Below are positions 1 to 9,912 of a stretch of DNA of 64,000 nucleotides, one piece after another. How positions within the stretch are numbered: position 1 is the stretch's first letter; every line of letters begins with the position of its first letter. The translations under genes were made by a program, and so were the position numbers. The notes below the pieces were generated by a model. It saw only the letters and a program-made list of their open reading frames with translations, did not search any database and was not told the origin of the DNA. The stretch spans positions 124,001 through 188,000 of the forward strand of contig NZ_BAABGM010000008.1 in the NCBI RefSeq assembly GCF_039541575.1, in the 5' to 3' direction. This DNA comes from Fodinibacter luteus (GTDB lineage: Bacteria > Actinomycetota > Actinomycetes > Actinomycetales > Dermatophilaceae).

Positions 1-1161
1 CAGCCCATCGGCATCCTCACCCTGAGCGGCACCCCGACGAACTTCTTCGCCGAGTCCGAGCAGGTCGCGTTCCACGTCGGCCACCTCGTGCCGGGCATCG
101 CGGTGACCGACGACCCGCTCCTGCAGACCCGCCTGTTCTCCTACGTCGACACCCAGCTGACCCGGCTCGGCGGGCCGAACTTCAACCAGCTGCCGATCAA
201 CCGGACCCACGCCCCCGTCAACGACATGCTCCGCGACGGGATGCACCAGAGCGCCGTCCACGGCGGGGTCGCGCCCTACAAGCCGAACACCCTCGACGGT
301 GGCTGCCCCTTCGTCGCCGGGGACGCCGAGAACGCCTATGTCGACGTGCCGAGGGCCGTCCCCGCGAAGAGCCGGACCGTGCGCGAGCTGCCGGCGTCCT
401 TCGACGACCACTACAGCCAGGCGCGGCTGTTCTGGCTGAGCATGACCCCGGTCGAGCAGGACCACATCGTGCAGGCCTACACCTTCGAGCTCGGCAAGTG
501 CTACGACGAGACGATCCGCCGGCGTCAGGTCGACTGCCTGACCCGGATCGACGGCCGGCTCGCGGCCTCGGTCGCGGCGGGGCTCGGTCTGCCCGAGCCC
601 ACCGCGGCAGAGGCGCAGCCGGGCGACACCGCCCCGAGCCCTGCGCTGTCGCAGCTCGGCGAGGAGTGGCCGGTCGAGGGTCGCACGGTCGGCGTCGTCG
701 TCGACGAGGACGCCGACCCCGACGTCGCCGCTGCCGTCGTCGCGGCCCTCGCGGAGGCGGGCACCGTCCCGCTCCTCGTCGCGCCGCGCGGCGGCCCCGT
801 CTGGCCGGACCGGGCCGAGGTCGCCCACCGCACCCTCCTCACGGCGCGGTCGGTCGAGTTCGACGCCGTCGTCCTCGTCTCGGTGCCGCCCCCGGCTCCG
901 AACGCCCTGCAACCGCTCGACACCAAGGCCGCCGCCGTCGCCACACCGGCCGTCGACGCGCGGGTCAGCCTCCTCGTCGACGAGGTCTACCGCCACGCGA
1001 AGGCGATCGGGATCGTCGGTGGGGCCGACACCGCGACCGCGGTCGGCCTCAGCGAGGCGGTGCCGGGCGTCCACGTCGGCTCGGCCGACGCCGTCGTGGA
1101 GGACCTCCTCGCGAGCATGCGACGGCACCGCGTCTGGGAACGCTTCGCCACCTCGTCGTGA
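1..1161 (+). CDS. katE: Large-subunit catalase (HPII type), 5' end cut off by the window
   Basis: Hydrogen peroxide dismutation by a heme catalase in the cytoplasm. The reading frame is open from base 1, so the N-terminal catalytic core lies outside the window. What remains begins in the late catalase barrel/wrapping region, with the family motif NFNQLPINRTHAPVND and the helical segment around QARLFWLSM. A separate C-terminal domain of about 150 residues (starting near VEGRTVGVVVDED) has the class-I glutamine-amidotransferase/DJ-1-like fold that marks large-subunit clade-2 catalases such as E. coli HPII; its role is not well understood. The gene ends 22 bp from the convergent ctaA gene. Family assignment is firm; the exact gene name is by analogy. 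Confidence 0.9.
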   Translation, partial: QPIGILTLSGTPTNFFAESEQVAFHVGHLVPGIAVTDDPLLQTRLFSYVDTQLTRLGGPNFNQLPINRTHAPVNDMLRDGMHQSAVHGGVAPYKPNTLDGGCPFVAGDAENAYVDVPRAVPAKSRTVRELPASFDDHYSQARLFWLSMTPVEQDHIVQAYTFELGKCYDETIRRRQVDCLTRIDGRLAASVAAGLGLPEPTAAEAQPGDTAPSPALSQLGEEWPVEGRTVGVVVDEDADPDVAAAVVAALAEAGTVPLLVAPRGGPVWPDRAEVAHRTLLTARSVEFDAVVLVSVPPPAPNALQPLDTKAAAVATPAVDARVSLLVDEVYRHAKAIGIVGGADTATAVGLSEAVPGVHVGSADAVVEDLLASMRRHRVWERFATSS

Positions 1162-1183
1162 GGGCGGCCTCCTCCGGGTCGCC

Positions 1184-2122
1184 CTACGTGCTGACCGCGC
1201 CGGTGCGTCGGCGCAGCGCGAGGATGCCGTGGGTCAGCGCGACGACGAGGAGCGTCGCCCCGAGCATGTGGGCGATGACGAGTGCCTCGGGCAGGTCGGT
1301 GAAGTACTGGACGTAGCCGACGACGCCCTGGGCGAGCGCCACCCCGAGGACGACGAGCCAGGCCCGCGCGGGACCCTGCGCGGCGCCCGCGGTGAGCCGG
1401 GCGGCGAGCCACGTCGCCACGACGAGGCCGAGGAAGAGCATGACGACGTCGGCGTGCAGCCACGACACGGTGCGCGCGTCGAGGCCGAACCGGGCGGGTT
1501 CGTCGGCGTCGCCGGAGTGCGGGCCCGACCCGGTGACGACGGTGCCGAGGACGAGCACGAGCCCCGCGACCGCGCAGGTGGCCCACGCGAGGCGGCTCAC
1601 GAGGACGGGGACGAGCGGGACCGGGGCCACGGCATCCTCGTGCCGGGCGAACCACAGGTAGGACGCGGCCGCGACGAGCCCCATCGACACGAGGAAGTGC
1701 GCGGCCACCGTCGCGGGGTGCAGGCCGAGGAGCACGGTGGCGCCCCCGAGCACGGCCTGCCCGACGACCCCTGCGAGGACGAGGACCGAGGCGACCTTCA
1801 TCGCCCGGCGCGGTGCCCAGCGCCACACGGCGACGACCGTCGCGAGGGCGAGCAGCCCGAGCACCCCGGTCAGCGTGCGGTTGCCGAACTCGATGTACTT
1901 GTGGAAGCCCTCGGCCTGCTCGAGCGTCGGCGTGATCGACCCGTCGACGCACTCCGGCCACGTCGGGCAGCCGAGCCCGCTGCCCGTGACGCGCACGAGC
2001 CCGCCCGTGACGACGATCCCGACCTCGGCCACGAGGTTGGCCAGGAGGATCGGGGCCAGCCAGCGGGAGCCGGGGTGAGGGGCCGGTGGGGCCGTGGGGT
2101 CGGTCGTGCTCGTGCTCGTCAC
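1184..2122 (-). CDS. ctaA: Heme A synthase (CtaA/COX15 family)
   Basis: Converts heme O to heme A for cytochrome c oxidase, in the cytoplasmic membrane. The protein is about 312 residues and almost entirely hydrophobic, with roughly eight membrane segments. It carries the family pattern GGLVRVTGSGLGCPTWPEC near the N terminus, including the paired cysteines of the first extracellular loop, and conserved histidines in EGFHKYIEF, SWLHADV and the last helices. I chose the GTG at 2120-2122: on the minus strand it has a TAGCCT -10 box 7 nt upstream, so the mRNA is probably leaderless. A longer frame extends upstream but would run through the neighbouring intergenic region. SURF1, another oxidase-assembly factor, is coded 20 kb away. 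Confidence 0.92.
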   Translation of the reverse strand: MTSTSTTDPTAPPAPHPGSRWLAPILLANLVAEVGIVVTGGLVRVTGSGLGCPTWPECVDGSITPTLEQAEGFHKYIEFGNRTLTGVLGLLALATVVAVWRWAPRRAMKVASVLVLAGVVGQAVLGGATVLLGLHPATVAAHFLVSMGLVAAASYLWFARHEDAVAPVPLVPVLVSRLAWATCAVAGLVLVLGTVVTGSGPHSGDADEPARFGLDARTVSWLHADVVMLFLGLVVATWLAARLTAGAAQGPARAWLVVLGVALAQGVVGYVQYFTDLPEALVIAHMLGATLLVVALTHGILALRRRTGAVST

Positions 2123-2168
2123 GGGCACAAGGCTACGGCTCGGGTCCCGGGGTTCGACGGGCCGGTCG

Positions 2169-2921
2169 TCAGTCCGACCACCGGAAGGAGCGCCGGGCGA
2201 CGAGACCAGCCACGACCCCCCACGCGGCCAGCACGGCCCACTGCGCCCACGGCCAGCCACCGTCGACGAGCGAGGCGCGCAGCGCGTCGCCGAGCGCCCC
2301 GGACGGCAGCGCCGCGGCGACCGCCGGCAGGGGCCCGGGCAGCTCGGCGGTCGGCACGAGCAGGCCGAGCCCGAGGAGCAGCACCCAGACGAGGTTCGCG
2401 ACGGCGAGCACGGCCTCGGCGCGCAGGGTGCCGGCCAGCAGCAGCGCCAGCGCGACGAACGTCGCGCTGCCGAGCAGCAGGCCCAGCGCGGCCGGGACGA
2501 GCCCGCCCGGGGCGGGCCGGGCGCCGAGGGCCAGCCCGAGGCCTCCGAGCACGACGACCTGGACCCCGAGCACCGACAGCACCGCGAGCGCCTTCCCGGC
2601 GAGCAGGCCGTCGCGGCCGAGGGGGGTCGTGCCGAGCAGCCGGAGCACGCCCGAGCGCCGGTCGAAGCCGGTGGAGATCGCCTGCCCGGTGAAGGCGGTG
2701 GACACGACGGCCAGGGCGAGGGCCCCGGCGGTCGCGAGGTCGACCCGCTCGCCCGGGCCGAGGTCGGGGACGGACGACAGGGCGAGACCGAGGAGGGCGA
2801 GGGCGGGCAGGAGCACCGACACGAGCAGCTGCTCGCCGTTCGCGAGGAGCAACCGCGTCTCGAACGCGGCGCGGGTCAGCACCCGCCGCCGTGGTGGGGC
2901 GGCGACCCCGGGGGCGCTCAT
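2169..2921 (-). CDS. ABC transporter permease (ABC-2 type)
   Basis: Membrane half of a two-gene ABC exporter. The 250-residue protein has a short basic N terminus followed by about six hydrophobic helices (for example LLVSVLLPALALLGLAL, VVVLGGLGLALG, VLLLGLGLLVP), the architecture of ABC-2 permeases. Its start codon overlaps the stop of the ATPase gene at 2918-2921 (ATGA), so the two are translationally coupled. Location next to ctaA, in the order ctaA - permease - ATPase on the minus strand, is often seen in actinobacteria, but the substrate cannot be read from the sequence. Confidence 0.85.
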   Translation of the reverse strand: MSAPGVAAPPRRRVLTRAAFETRLLLANGEQLLVSVLLPALALLGLALSSVPDLGPGERVDLATAGALALAVVSTAFTGQAISTGFDRRSGVLRLLGTTPLGRDGLLAGKALAVLSVLGVQVVVLGGLGLALGARPAPGGLVPAALGLLLGSATFVALALLLAGTLRAEAVLAVANLVWVLLLGLGLLVPTAELPGPLPAVAAALPSGALGDALRASLVDGGWPWAQWAVLAAWGVVAGLVARRSFRWSD

Positions 2922-3628
2922 CGCGCCGCCCCCGTCGTCAGGGCGAAGTACACGTCCTCGAGGGTGCGCCCGCCGCGCACCTCGTCGAGGGTGCCGTCGG
3001 CGACGACCCGGCCCGCGGCCATGATGACGACGCGGTCGGCGAGGCGCTGCGCCTCCTCGAACGAGTGGGTCGTGACGACGACGCAGGCCCCGCGGGCCGC
3101 CTCGGCCCGCACGAGGTCCCAGACGGCGAGCCGCGCGTGGGGGTCCAGCCCCGCCGTCGGCTCGTCGAGGAAGAGGACGTCGGGCCGGGGGAGGAGCGCC
3201 GCGGCGAGCGCGACGCGCTGGCGCTGTCCGCCGGACATCCGTCGCACGGTCGTCCCGGCGAACGACTCGATGCCGAGGCGCCCGGCGAGGTCGGCCACCG
3301 GGACCGGGTCCCGGTACAGGTCGGCGAGGTGGCGCAGGAGCGGGAGCGGGCGGCTCGTCGTGGGCAGCCCGCCCTCCTGGAGCATGACGCCCACCCGGGC
3401 GCGGTGCTCCGCGCCGGACCGCCACGGGTCGGCGCCGAGCACCCGCACGACCCCGGCATCCGGGCGCTGGAGGCCCTCGAGGCACTCGACGGTCGTCGTC
3501 TTCCCCGCGCCGTTCGGGCCGAGGAGCGCGGTGACGGTGCCGGCGTCGGCGTCCCAGCTCGCGCCGTCGACGGCGACGGTCGCCCCGAACGACCTGCGCA
3601 GCTCGCGCACGTGGACTGCACCCGCCAT
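2918..3628 (-). CDS. ABC transporter ATP-binding protein
   Basis: ATPase partner of the downstream permease. The 236-residue protein has a Walker A motif LLGPNGAGKTTT near residue 38, the ABC signature MSGGQRQRVALA, Walker B DVLFLDEPTAGLDPHAR and the switch histidine in VVTTHSFEEA. It belongs to the DRR/CcmA-like group that pairs with ABC-2 permeases. The ATG at 3626-3628 is the natural start; a TAGGAT -10 box lies 8 nt upstream on the minus strand, overlapping the divergent psd promoter. The frame stays open further upstream but would enter psd. Substrate unknown; drug, lipid or heme-related export are all possible. Confidence 0.9.
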   Translation of the reverse strand: MAGAVHVRELRRSFGATVAVDGASWDADAGTVTALLGPNGAGKTTTVECLEGLQRPDAGVVRVLGADPWRSGAEHRARVGVMLQEGGLPTTSRPLPLLRHLADLYRDPVPVADLAGRLGIESFAGTTVRRMSGGQRQRVALAAALLPRPDVLFLDEPTAGLDPHARLAVWDLVRAEAARGACVVVTTHSFEEAQRLADRVVIMAAGRVVADGTLDEVRGGRTLEDVYFALTTGAAR

Positions 3629-3636
3629 GGTCGGAC

Positions 3637-3646
3637 ATCCTAGGCT
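3637..3646. promoter_or_regulatory. Overlapping divergent -10 elements of psd and the ABC exporter
   Basis: The string ATCCTAGGCT reads as a TAGGCT -10 box on the plus strand (3641-3646, 7 nt before the psd ATG) and as TAGGAT on the minus strand (8 nt before the ABC ATPase ATG). The shared palindromic core CCTAGG would let one site serve both directions. Both transcripts would start at or near the start codon. This is read from spacing and similarity only; no -35 boxes are obvious. Confidence 0.55.
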
Positions 3647-3653
3647 GGCGTCC

Positions 3654-4325
3654 ATGCCACGCATCGACCGGGAGGCCGGGCCCGCCACCGCCGTGGCCGC
3701 CGCGCCCGCCGCCCTCGCCCTCCTGCTCGGCCGGCCCCGCGCGGCCGCCGCGCTCGGCGTCCTGGCGCTCGCCGTGGCCGCCTTCTTCCGCGACCCCGAC
3801 CGCACCCCGGACCACCGGCCCGTCCCCGTCGACGACGTCCTCTCGCCCGCCGACGGCAAGGTCATGTACGCCGGGCCCGGCCAGGTCGGCGTCGCGCCCG
3901 AGGGGGAGTGGCAGCAGGTGAGCATCTTCCTGTCCGCCTTCGACGTCCACGTCAACCGGGCCCCCTACGGCGGCCGGGTCACCGAGGTCGTCCGGCGTCC
4001 CGGCCAGTGGCTGGCCGCCTACCGGCACGAGAGCGCCCACCTCAACGAGCGCAGCGACATCACGGTCGAGCGCGAGGTCGGCGACGAGCTGCGGCGCGTC
4101 CACTTCCGCCAGATCGTCGGCCTCATGGCCCGGCGGGTCGTGACCCGGGTCGCCGTCGGCGACGAGCTGGGCACCGGGCAGCGGGTCGGGCTCATGAAGT
4201 TCGGCTCGCGGATGGACGTCTTCGTCCCGCCGCAGTGCGACCTGCTCGTGTCGGCCGGCGACCGGGTCGTCGCGGGGGAGACGGTCATCGCCCGATGGAC
4301 CCGCCCCGCCCGGGTGAGGTCGTGA
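3654..4325 (+). CDS. psd: Phosphatidylserine decarboxylase proenzyme
   Basis: Makes phosphatidylethanolamine from phosphatidylserine at the membrane. The 223-residue protein has an N-terminal hydrophobic stretch (ALALLLGRPRAAAALGVLALAVAAFF), then PSD motifs: SPADGKV, FLSAFDVHVNRAP, the histidine of RHESAHLNER, and the self-cleavage site MKFGSRMDVF. Cleavage between Gly and Ser would create the pyruvoyl group; the sequence is FGSR rather than the LGST of the long enterobacterial type, as in the short PSD subfamily. The stop overlaps the next gene's GTG by four bases, coupling it to pssA, which supplies its substrate. Confidence 0.93.
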   Translation: MPRIDREAGPATAVAAAPAALALLLGRPRAAAALGVLALAVAAFFRDPDRTPDHRPVPVDDVLSPADGKVMYAGPGQVGVAPEGEWQQVSIFLSAFDVHVNRAPYGGRVTEVVRRPGQWLAAYRHESAHLNERSDITVEREVGDELRRVHFRQIVGLMARRVVTRVAVGDELGTGQRVGLMKFGSRMDVFVPPQCDLLVSAGDRVVAGETVIARWTRPARVRS

Positions 4326-5233
4326 GCACACCGGCGGCCCCCGGGCGCCGCCGGATCCTCGACCGGTGGCGCCTCGTGTCCCCGACCGGGGCGCGGGTCG
4401 TCTCGCTCCGCCAGCTCCCGAAGCGCGAACGGGCCCGGCTCCTCGCGCCGAGCGCGTTCACGACCCTCAACATGGTGAGCGGCCTGTCGTCGGTGCTCCT
4501 CGCGTTCCGCGGGCACTTCACGGTCGCCGCGGTGCTCATCGCGGTGTCGATCGTGCTCGACATCGCCGACGGCTTCGTCGCACGCCTCGTCGGGGCGACC
4601 TCACCGTTCGGCCTCCAGCTCGACTCCCTCGCCGACCTCATCTCCTTCGGCCTCGCGCCGGCGATCCTCGTCCACACCTGGGCACTCGACGAGTGGCCGG
4701 TGCTCGCCTGGCTCGCCGCCTTCTTCTGGCTCGCGTGCGCGGCGTTCCGGCTCGCCCGGTTCAACGTGACGATCGACCCGCTCGCGGACAAGCGCTACTT
4801 CGTCGGCCTGCCCTCCCCGGGGGCCGCCGCCGTCGTCATGGCGACGATCCTCGCGCTCGACTCGCCGCAGTGGGGCCCCGGCACCGGTCCCTGGCGGGCG
4901 TGGTTCCCCCTCGTCGTGAGCGTCGTGCCGGCGCTGCTCATGGTCATGACGGTGCGCTTCCGGTCCTTCCGCACCCTCCTGTCGCCGACGACCCGGCCGG
5001 CGCGGGTCACGACGGCGCTCGTCGGGCTCGCCATCGTCCTCGGGCTCGTCCTCGCGCCGGGGCTCACGGCGCTCGTCGTCGCCTACGGCTACGTGCTCAC
5101 CGCACCGCTCGGCGTGCTCACCGCACCGGTGCGCGAGCGGATCCTCGGCGAGGATGCCGTCGCGCCCCCCCGCCGCCGGATGCCGTCGGTCTTCCTCCCG
5201 CTCGACGAGGAGGAGGCCGACGTCGAGGCTTAG
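4322..5233 (+). CDS. pssA: CDP-diacylglycerol-serine O-phosphatidyltransferase
   Basis: Condenses CDP-diacylglycerol with serine to give phosphatidylserine, the step before Psd. The 303-residue integral membrane protein contains the CDP-alcohol phosphatidyltransferase signature DG-x2-AR-x8-G-x3-D-x3-D (the segment starting DGFVARLVG and ending DSLAD) in its first third, followed by several hydrophobic helices and a charged C-terminal tail rich in Glu/Asp. Start is the GTG overlapping the psd stop (GTGA). Its TAG stop is shared with the left edge of an insertion sequence: T and A belong to the 3-bp target duplication and G is the first base of the element. Confidence 0.93.
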   Translation: MSTPAAPGRRRILDRWRLVSPTGARVVSLRQLPKRERARLLAPSAFTTLNMVSGLSSVLLAFRGHFTVAAVLIAVSIVLDIADGFVARLVGATSPFGLQLDSLADLISFGLAPAILVHTWALDEWPVLAWLAAFFWLACAAFRLARFNVTIDPLADKRYFVGLPSPGAAAVVMATILALDSPQWGPGTGPWRAWFPLVVSVVPALLMVMTVRFRSFRTLLSPTTRPARVTTALVGLAIVLGLVLAPGLTALVVAYGYVLTAPLGVLTAPVRERILGEDAVAPPRRRMPSVFLPLDEEEADVEA

Positions 5234-5250
5234 AGGTCGCGCGGATAGGT
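5230..5250 (+). repeat. Left end of the IS: TTA target duplication plus 18-bp inverted repeat
   Basis: TTA at 5230-5232 is repeated directly at 6212-6214. The terminal repeat occupies 5233-5250 and matches the reverse complement of 6194-6211 at every position. The pssA stop codon TAG spans the junction at 5231-5233. Confidence 0.92.
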
Positions 5251-6211
5251 GAGCGATGTTGCTGCTGGGGTGCGTGTTGCTGACGGGGTGCAGGCACGAG
5301 CGCGAGTAGGAGAGGTGGTGTCTAGTCAGCCGTCTCCAGGAGGCGCTCGTGCCTGCTCTTCCATCCTCTCTTACCGAGCCGTTGTGGGCCCAGTTCGCGG
5401 CCCTTCTTCCCGAACGCGTCGTTGTCCACCCGCTGGGGTGTCATCGCCCCCGCATCGCCGACCGGATCGTGTTCGACAAGCTCGTTGAGGTACTGGTGCT
5501 CGGCGCCAGTTATGGCAAGGCCGGGGACCGCACCTGCTCGGCGACCACGATCCGTGACCGGCGCGACGAGTGGATCCACGCCGGTGTCTTCGACCAGCTC
5601 GAACAGATCTGCCTGGACGCCTACGACCAGGTCGTCGGGGTGGATCTGTCGAGCGTGATCGTCGACGGGTGCATCGTCAAAGCCCCCTGCGGTGGCGAGG
5701 TTGCCGGCAAATCGCCCGTGGACAGAGGGAAACTGGGAACGAAACGCTCCCTGCTGGTCGACAGCGGCGGGATCCCGCTGGGGTGTGTGATCGCTCCGGC
5801 GAACCGCAACGACTCCCCGCTGCTGCGCCCGACCCTAGAGAAGCTGGCGCGCTTCGACCAAGGGCTTGGAGTGGGACTGCCCGACCAGATCACGGTGCAC
5901 CTGGACGCCGGCTACGACAGTGCCAAGACCCGTGACCTGCTCCACGAGCTGGGATGCCACGGCGTGATCAGCGTCAAGGGCTTCCCCCTACAGGCCGGCG
6001 CCCGATGGGTGGTCGAGCGGACGAACTCCTGGCACAACCGCGGGTTCAAGAAACTGGCCATCTGCACCGAACGACACGGCCCCGTCATCGACGCGTTCAT
6101 CGCCCTGGCCAACGCCGTGATCATCACCCGCCGACTGATCCGCATTGCCTGGACCACCCACCGCTGGGACACCCGACCCGCCCGACGCCCGTGACCTATC
6201 CGCGCGACCTC
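5233..6211 (+). mobile_element. Complete IS5-family insertion sequence, 979 bp
   Basis: Perfect 18-bp terminal inverted repeats (GAGGTCGCGCGGATAGGT at 5233-5250, its reverse complement at 6194-6211) bound a single transposase gene. A 3-bp direct duplication TTA flanks the element (5230-5232 and 6212-6214), the target size and sequence seen in IS5 subgroups such as ISL2 or IS1031. Intact ends, perfect repeats and an unbroken transposase indicate a recent insertion that is probably still active. The right repeat begins at the last base of the transposase stop codon. Confidence 0.93.
5349..6194 (+). CDS. IS5-family DDE transposase
   Basis: Cuts and rejoins the ends of the surrounding insertion sequence. 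The 281-residue protein starts at GTG with a DUF4096-like N-terminal domain (LTEPLWAQFAALLP) and has the DDE triad of the family: Asp106 in SSVIVDGC, Asp186 in VHLDAGYDSA, and Glu223 in VVERTNSWHNRGFKKL. The motif VVERTNSW is typical of the C-terminal catalytic block in this family. It is a single uninterrupted frame, so no programmed frameshift is needed. Codon use is less extreme than in the host genes (for example more CTG and GTG, fewer CTC and GTC), consistent with recent acquisition. Confidence 0.93.
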   Translation: MPALPSSLTEPLWAQFAALLPERVVVHPLGCHRPRIADRIVFDKLVEVLVLGASYGKAGDRTCSATTIRDRRDEWIHAGVFDQLEQICLDAYDQVVGVDLSSVIVDGCIVKAPCGGEVAGKSPVDRGKLGTKRSLLVDSGGIPLGCVIAPANRNDSPLLRPTLEKLARFDQGLGVGLPDQITVHLDAGYDSAKTRDLLHELGCHGVISVKGFPLQAGARWVVERTNSWHNRGFKKLAICTERHGPVIDAFIALANAVIITRRLIRIAWTTHRWDTRPARRP

Positions 6212-6214
6212 TTA
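6194..6214 (+). repeat. Right end of the IS: 18-bp inverted repeat plus TTA target duplication
   Basis: ACCTATCCGCGCGACCTC at 6194-6211 is the exact reverse complement of the left repeat and is followed by the second TTA copy at 6212-6214. The next bases, GGGTGCC, are the original sequence downstream of pssA. Confidence 0.92.
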
Positions 6215-6226
6215 GGGTGCCCTTGC

Positions 6227-6256
6227 TTGGACCTGACGCCCGGAATTACCTAACAT
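6227..6256 (+). promoter_or_regulatory. Putative promoter of sufR
   Basis: TTGGAC (6227-6232) and TAACAT (6251-6256) are separated by 18 bp and resemble -35 and -10 boxes. The GTG start of sufR lies 6 nt after the -10 box, so the transcript is probably leaderless. The promoter lies entirely outside the IS, whose right end is only 15 bp upstream, so the insertion spared it. No clear SufR operator palindrome is visible to me. Confidence 0.6.
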
Positions 6257-6262
6257 GGGTGT

Positions 6263-6948
6263 GTGGTTAATCCCGACACCCACGTCCTCGAGTCGCGCAC
6301 GCGCGACCGGGTGCTGCGTGTCGTGAGCCAGGAGGGCCCGGTGAGCATCCCGGCCCTCGTCGAGCGGCTCGGCCTCACCGAGACGGCCGTGCGCCGGCAC
6401 GTCGACGGGCTGCACGCCGACGGGCTCGTCGAGCCCCGGCCGGCGGCGGGCCCGCGCCGCCGCGGGCGTCCCGCCAAGGCGTGGGTGCTCACCGAGCACG
6501 GCCACCGCGCCCTCGTCAACGACTACGACGACCTCGCCGGAGAAGCGGTGCGCTTCCTCGGCTCCACCGTCGGCGCCGACGCCGTCCAGGCGTTCGCCGA
6601 GCACCGGGTGGCCGGGCTCGAGCAGCGCCTCGCCGACCGGGTCGCCACCGCCGGGGACGACACCGCCGAGCGCACCCGGGCCCTCGTCGACGCGCTCAAC
6701 ACCGAGGGCTTCGCGGCCTCGGCCCGGCCCGTCGGGCGCGGCGGCGGCCCGCTCACCGGCATCCAGCTGTGCCAGGGCCACTGCCCGGTCCAGCACGTCG
6801 CGGCCGAGTTCCCCCAGTTCTGCGAGGCCGAGACCGAGGCCTTCTCGCGCCTGCTCGGCGTCCACGTCCAGCGCCTCGCGACCCTCGCGCACGGTGACCA
6901 CGTCTGCACCACGTTCGTCCCCACCCCGACCACCGAGAGGCCCTCGTC

Positions 6949-6952
<4 letters not shown>
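6263..6952 (+). CDS. sufR: SufR, iron-sulfur-sensing transcriptional repressor of the suf operon
   Basis: Autogenous regulator of iron-sulfur cluster assembly. The 229-residue protein has an N-terminal winged helix (LVERLGLTETAVRRHVDGLHADGLVE, roughly residues 32-57, followed by a basic wing PRRRGRPAK) and a C-terminal effector domain with four cysteines at 170, 174, 187 and 215 (LCQGHCP, QFCE, HVCTT). Cyanobacterial and mycobacterial SufR use a cluster bound by such cysteines to sense demand; that mechanism is inferred here. Its stop overlaps the sufB start (ATGA), so it is the first gene of the operon it controls. The GTG start fits a leaderless promoter. Confidence 0.9.
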
Positions 6953-8369
<1,417 letters not shown>

Positions 8370-8370
<1 letters not shown>

Positions 8371-9548
8371 TGTCGCTGCTGACCCCCCAGCGCCCCGCGT
8401 CGGGCGCGCACACCGACAGCGCCGCGACGATGGTCCCGAACCAGTCGCGCGCCGAGCGCACGACGTCGTACACCGTCGCCGACTTCCCGCTACCCACGGG
8501 GCGCGAGGAGGAGTGGCGCTTCACGCCCGTCGACCGCCTCGGCGCGCTGTTCCGGGACGAGGCGACCGGTGCCTGCCTGGAGTGGGACGCGACGCTGCCC
8601 GACGGCGTCACGCTCCGGACGGCATCCGTCGAGGAGTGGCGGGCGAGTGGGGCCCCGGCGCCGGGTGACCGGGCCGCGGCCGTCGCCGCCGCCCACAGCG
8701 GCGGCGTCGCGGTGCTCGACGTGCGGGCCGAGGCCGAGCTCGACGCCCCCGTGCGCGTGCGGCTCACCGGAACCCGGCGCGAGGTCGTCCACGGCCACCT
8801 GCTCGTGCGGGTCGGGCGCTTCGCGCGCGCGACCGTCGTCCTCGAGCACCACGGCGTGTCCGAGTACGGCGAGGTGCTCTCCGTCGTCGCCGGTGACGGC
8901 GCGCACGTCACCGTCGTCACGGTGCAGGAGTGGGACGACGACACCCACCACCTCGCCCAGCACGACGTCGTCGTCGGGCGCGACGCCACGGTGCGGCACA
9001 TCGCGGTCACCATCGGCGGCGGCATCGTGCGGATGAACACGAACGCCTCGTACACCGGCCCCGGCGGCACCTTCGAGGGCCTCGGTGTCTACTTCGCGGA
9101 TGCCGGGCAGCACCTCGAGCACCGGCTCTTCGTCGACCACTCGGCACCGCACTGCCGCTCCAACGTCGAGTACAAGGGTGCCCTGCAGGGCGACACCGCG
9201 CACACCGTGTGGGTCGGCGACGTCCTCATCCGCGCCAGCGCGGAGGGCACCGACACCTACGAGCTCAACCGCAACCTCGTGCTCACCGAGGGCGCGCGCG
9301 CCGACTCGGTCCCGAACCTCGAGATCGAGACGGGCGAGATCGAGGGCGCGGGCCACGCCTCGGCGACGGGGCGCTTCGACGACGAGCAGCTGTTCTACCT
9401 CATGGCGCGCGGCATCCCCGAGGACGAGGCCCGCCGCCTCGTCGTGCACGGCTTCTTCGCGAGCGTCGTCGGCCGGATCGGCGTGCCCGAGGTCGAGCAC
9501 CGCCTCATGGCGGCCATCGAGCGCGAGCTGTCGGGGGGTGCCGCATGA
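8370..9548 (+). CDS. sufD: SufD, scaffold partner in the SUF complex
   Basis: Pairs with SufB and binds SufC; involved in iron entry during cluster building. The 392-residue protein has a divergent N terminus (first 80 residues with a conserved REEEWRFTPVDRLG) and a beta-helix core, with the diagnostic C-terminal motifs HCRSNVEYKGAL, GRFDDEQLFYLMARGIPEDEARRLVVHGFF. The ATG shares its A with the sufB TGA stop. Placement between sufB and the Rieske gene matches other actinobacterial suf operons. Confidence 0.95.
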
Positions 9549-9898
9549 GCGAGCAGCTGACCGACACCGACTTCGTCCGGGTCTGCCGCCTCGACGAGCT
9601 GCCCGCCGTCGGCGCCGCCGCGGCCGACGTCTACGGCCAGGTCATGGCGATCGTGCGCGCGGGGAACGGCGAGCTGTACGCCCTCGACGACACGTGCACG
9701 CACGCCAACGTCTCGCTGTCCGAGGGCGAGGTCGAGGGCCACACGCTCGAGTGCTGGCTCCACGGCTCCCGCTTCGACCTGCGCAGCGGCGAACCCTCGG
9801 GCCCACCGGCCACCGTCCCCGTCAACGTCTACCCGGTGAAGGTCGAGGACGGCGAGGTCTACGTCGGCACGACCCCCATCACCCCCCGAAGCGACTGA
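9545..9898 (+). CDS. Rieske-type 2Fe-2S ferredoxin in the suf operon
   Basis: Small (117 residue) Rieske protein with the cluster-binding pair CTH and CWLHG (Cys/His, Cys/His) spaced 18 residues apart, in a domain like the ferredoxin component of non-heme oxygenases. Its ATG overlaps the sufD stop (ATGA). A Rieske gene at this position is common in actinobacterial suf operons; a role as electron donor for cluster assembly is proposed by position only. No membrane segment or signal peptide is present, so it is cytoplasmic. Confidence 0.9.
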   Translation: MSEQLTDTDFVRVCRLDELPAVGAAAADVYGQVMAIVRAGNGELYALDDTCTHANVSLSEGEVEGHTLECWLHGSRFDLRSGEPSGPPATVPVNVYPVKVEDGEVYVGTTPITPRSD

Positions 9899-9912
9899 GG
9901 AAAGAGCACCCT

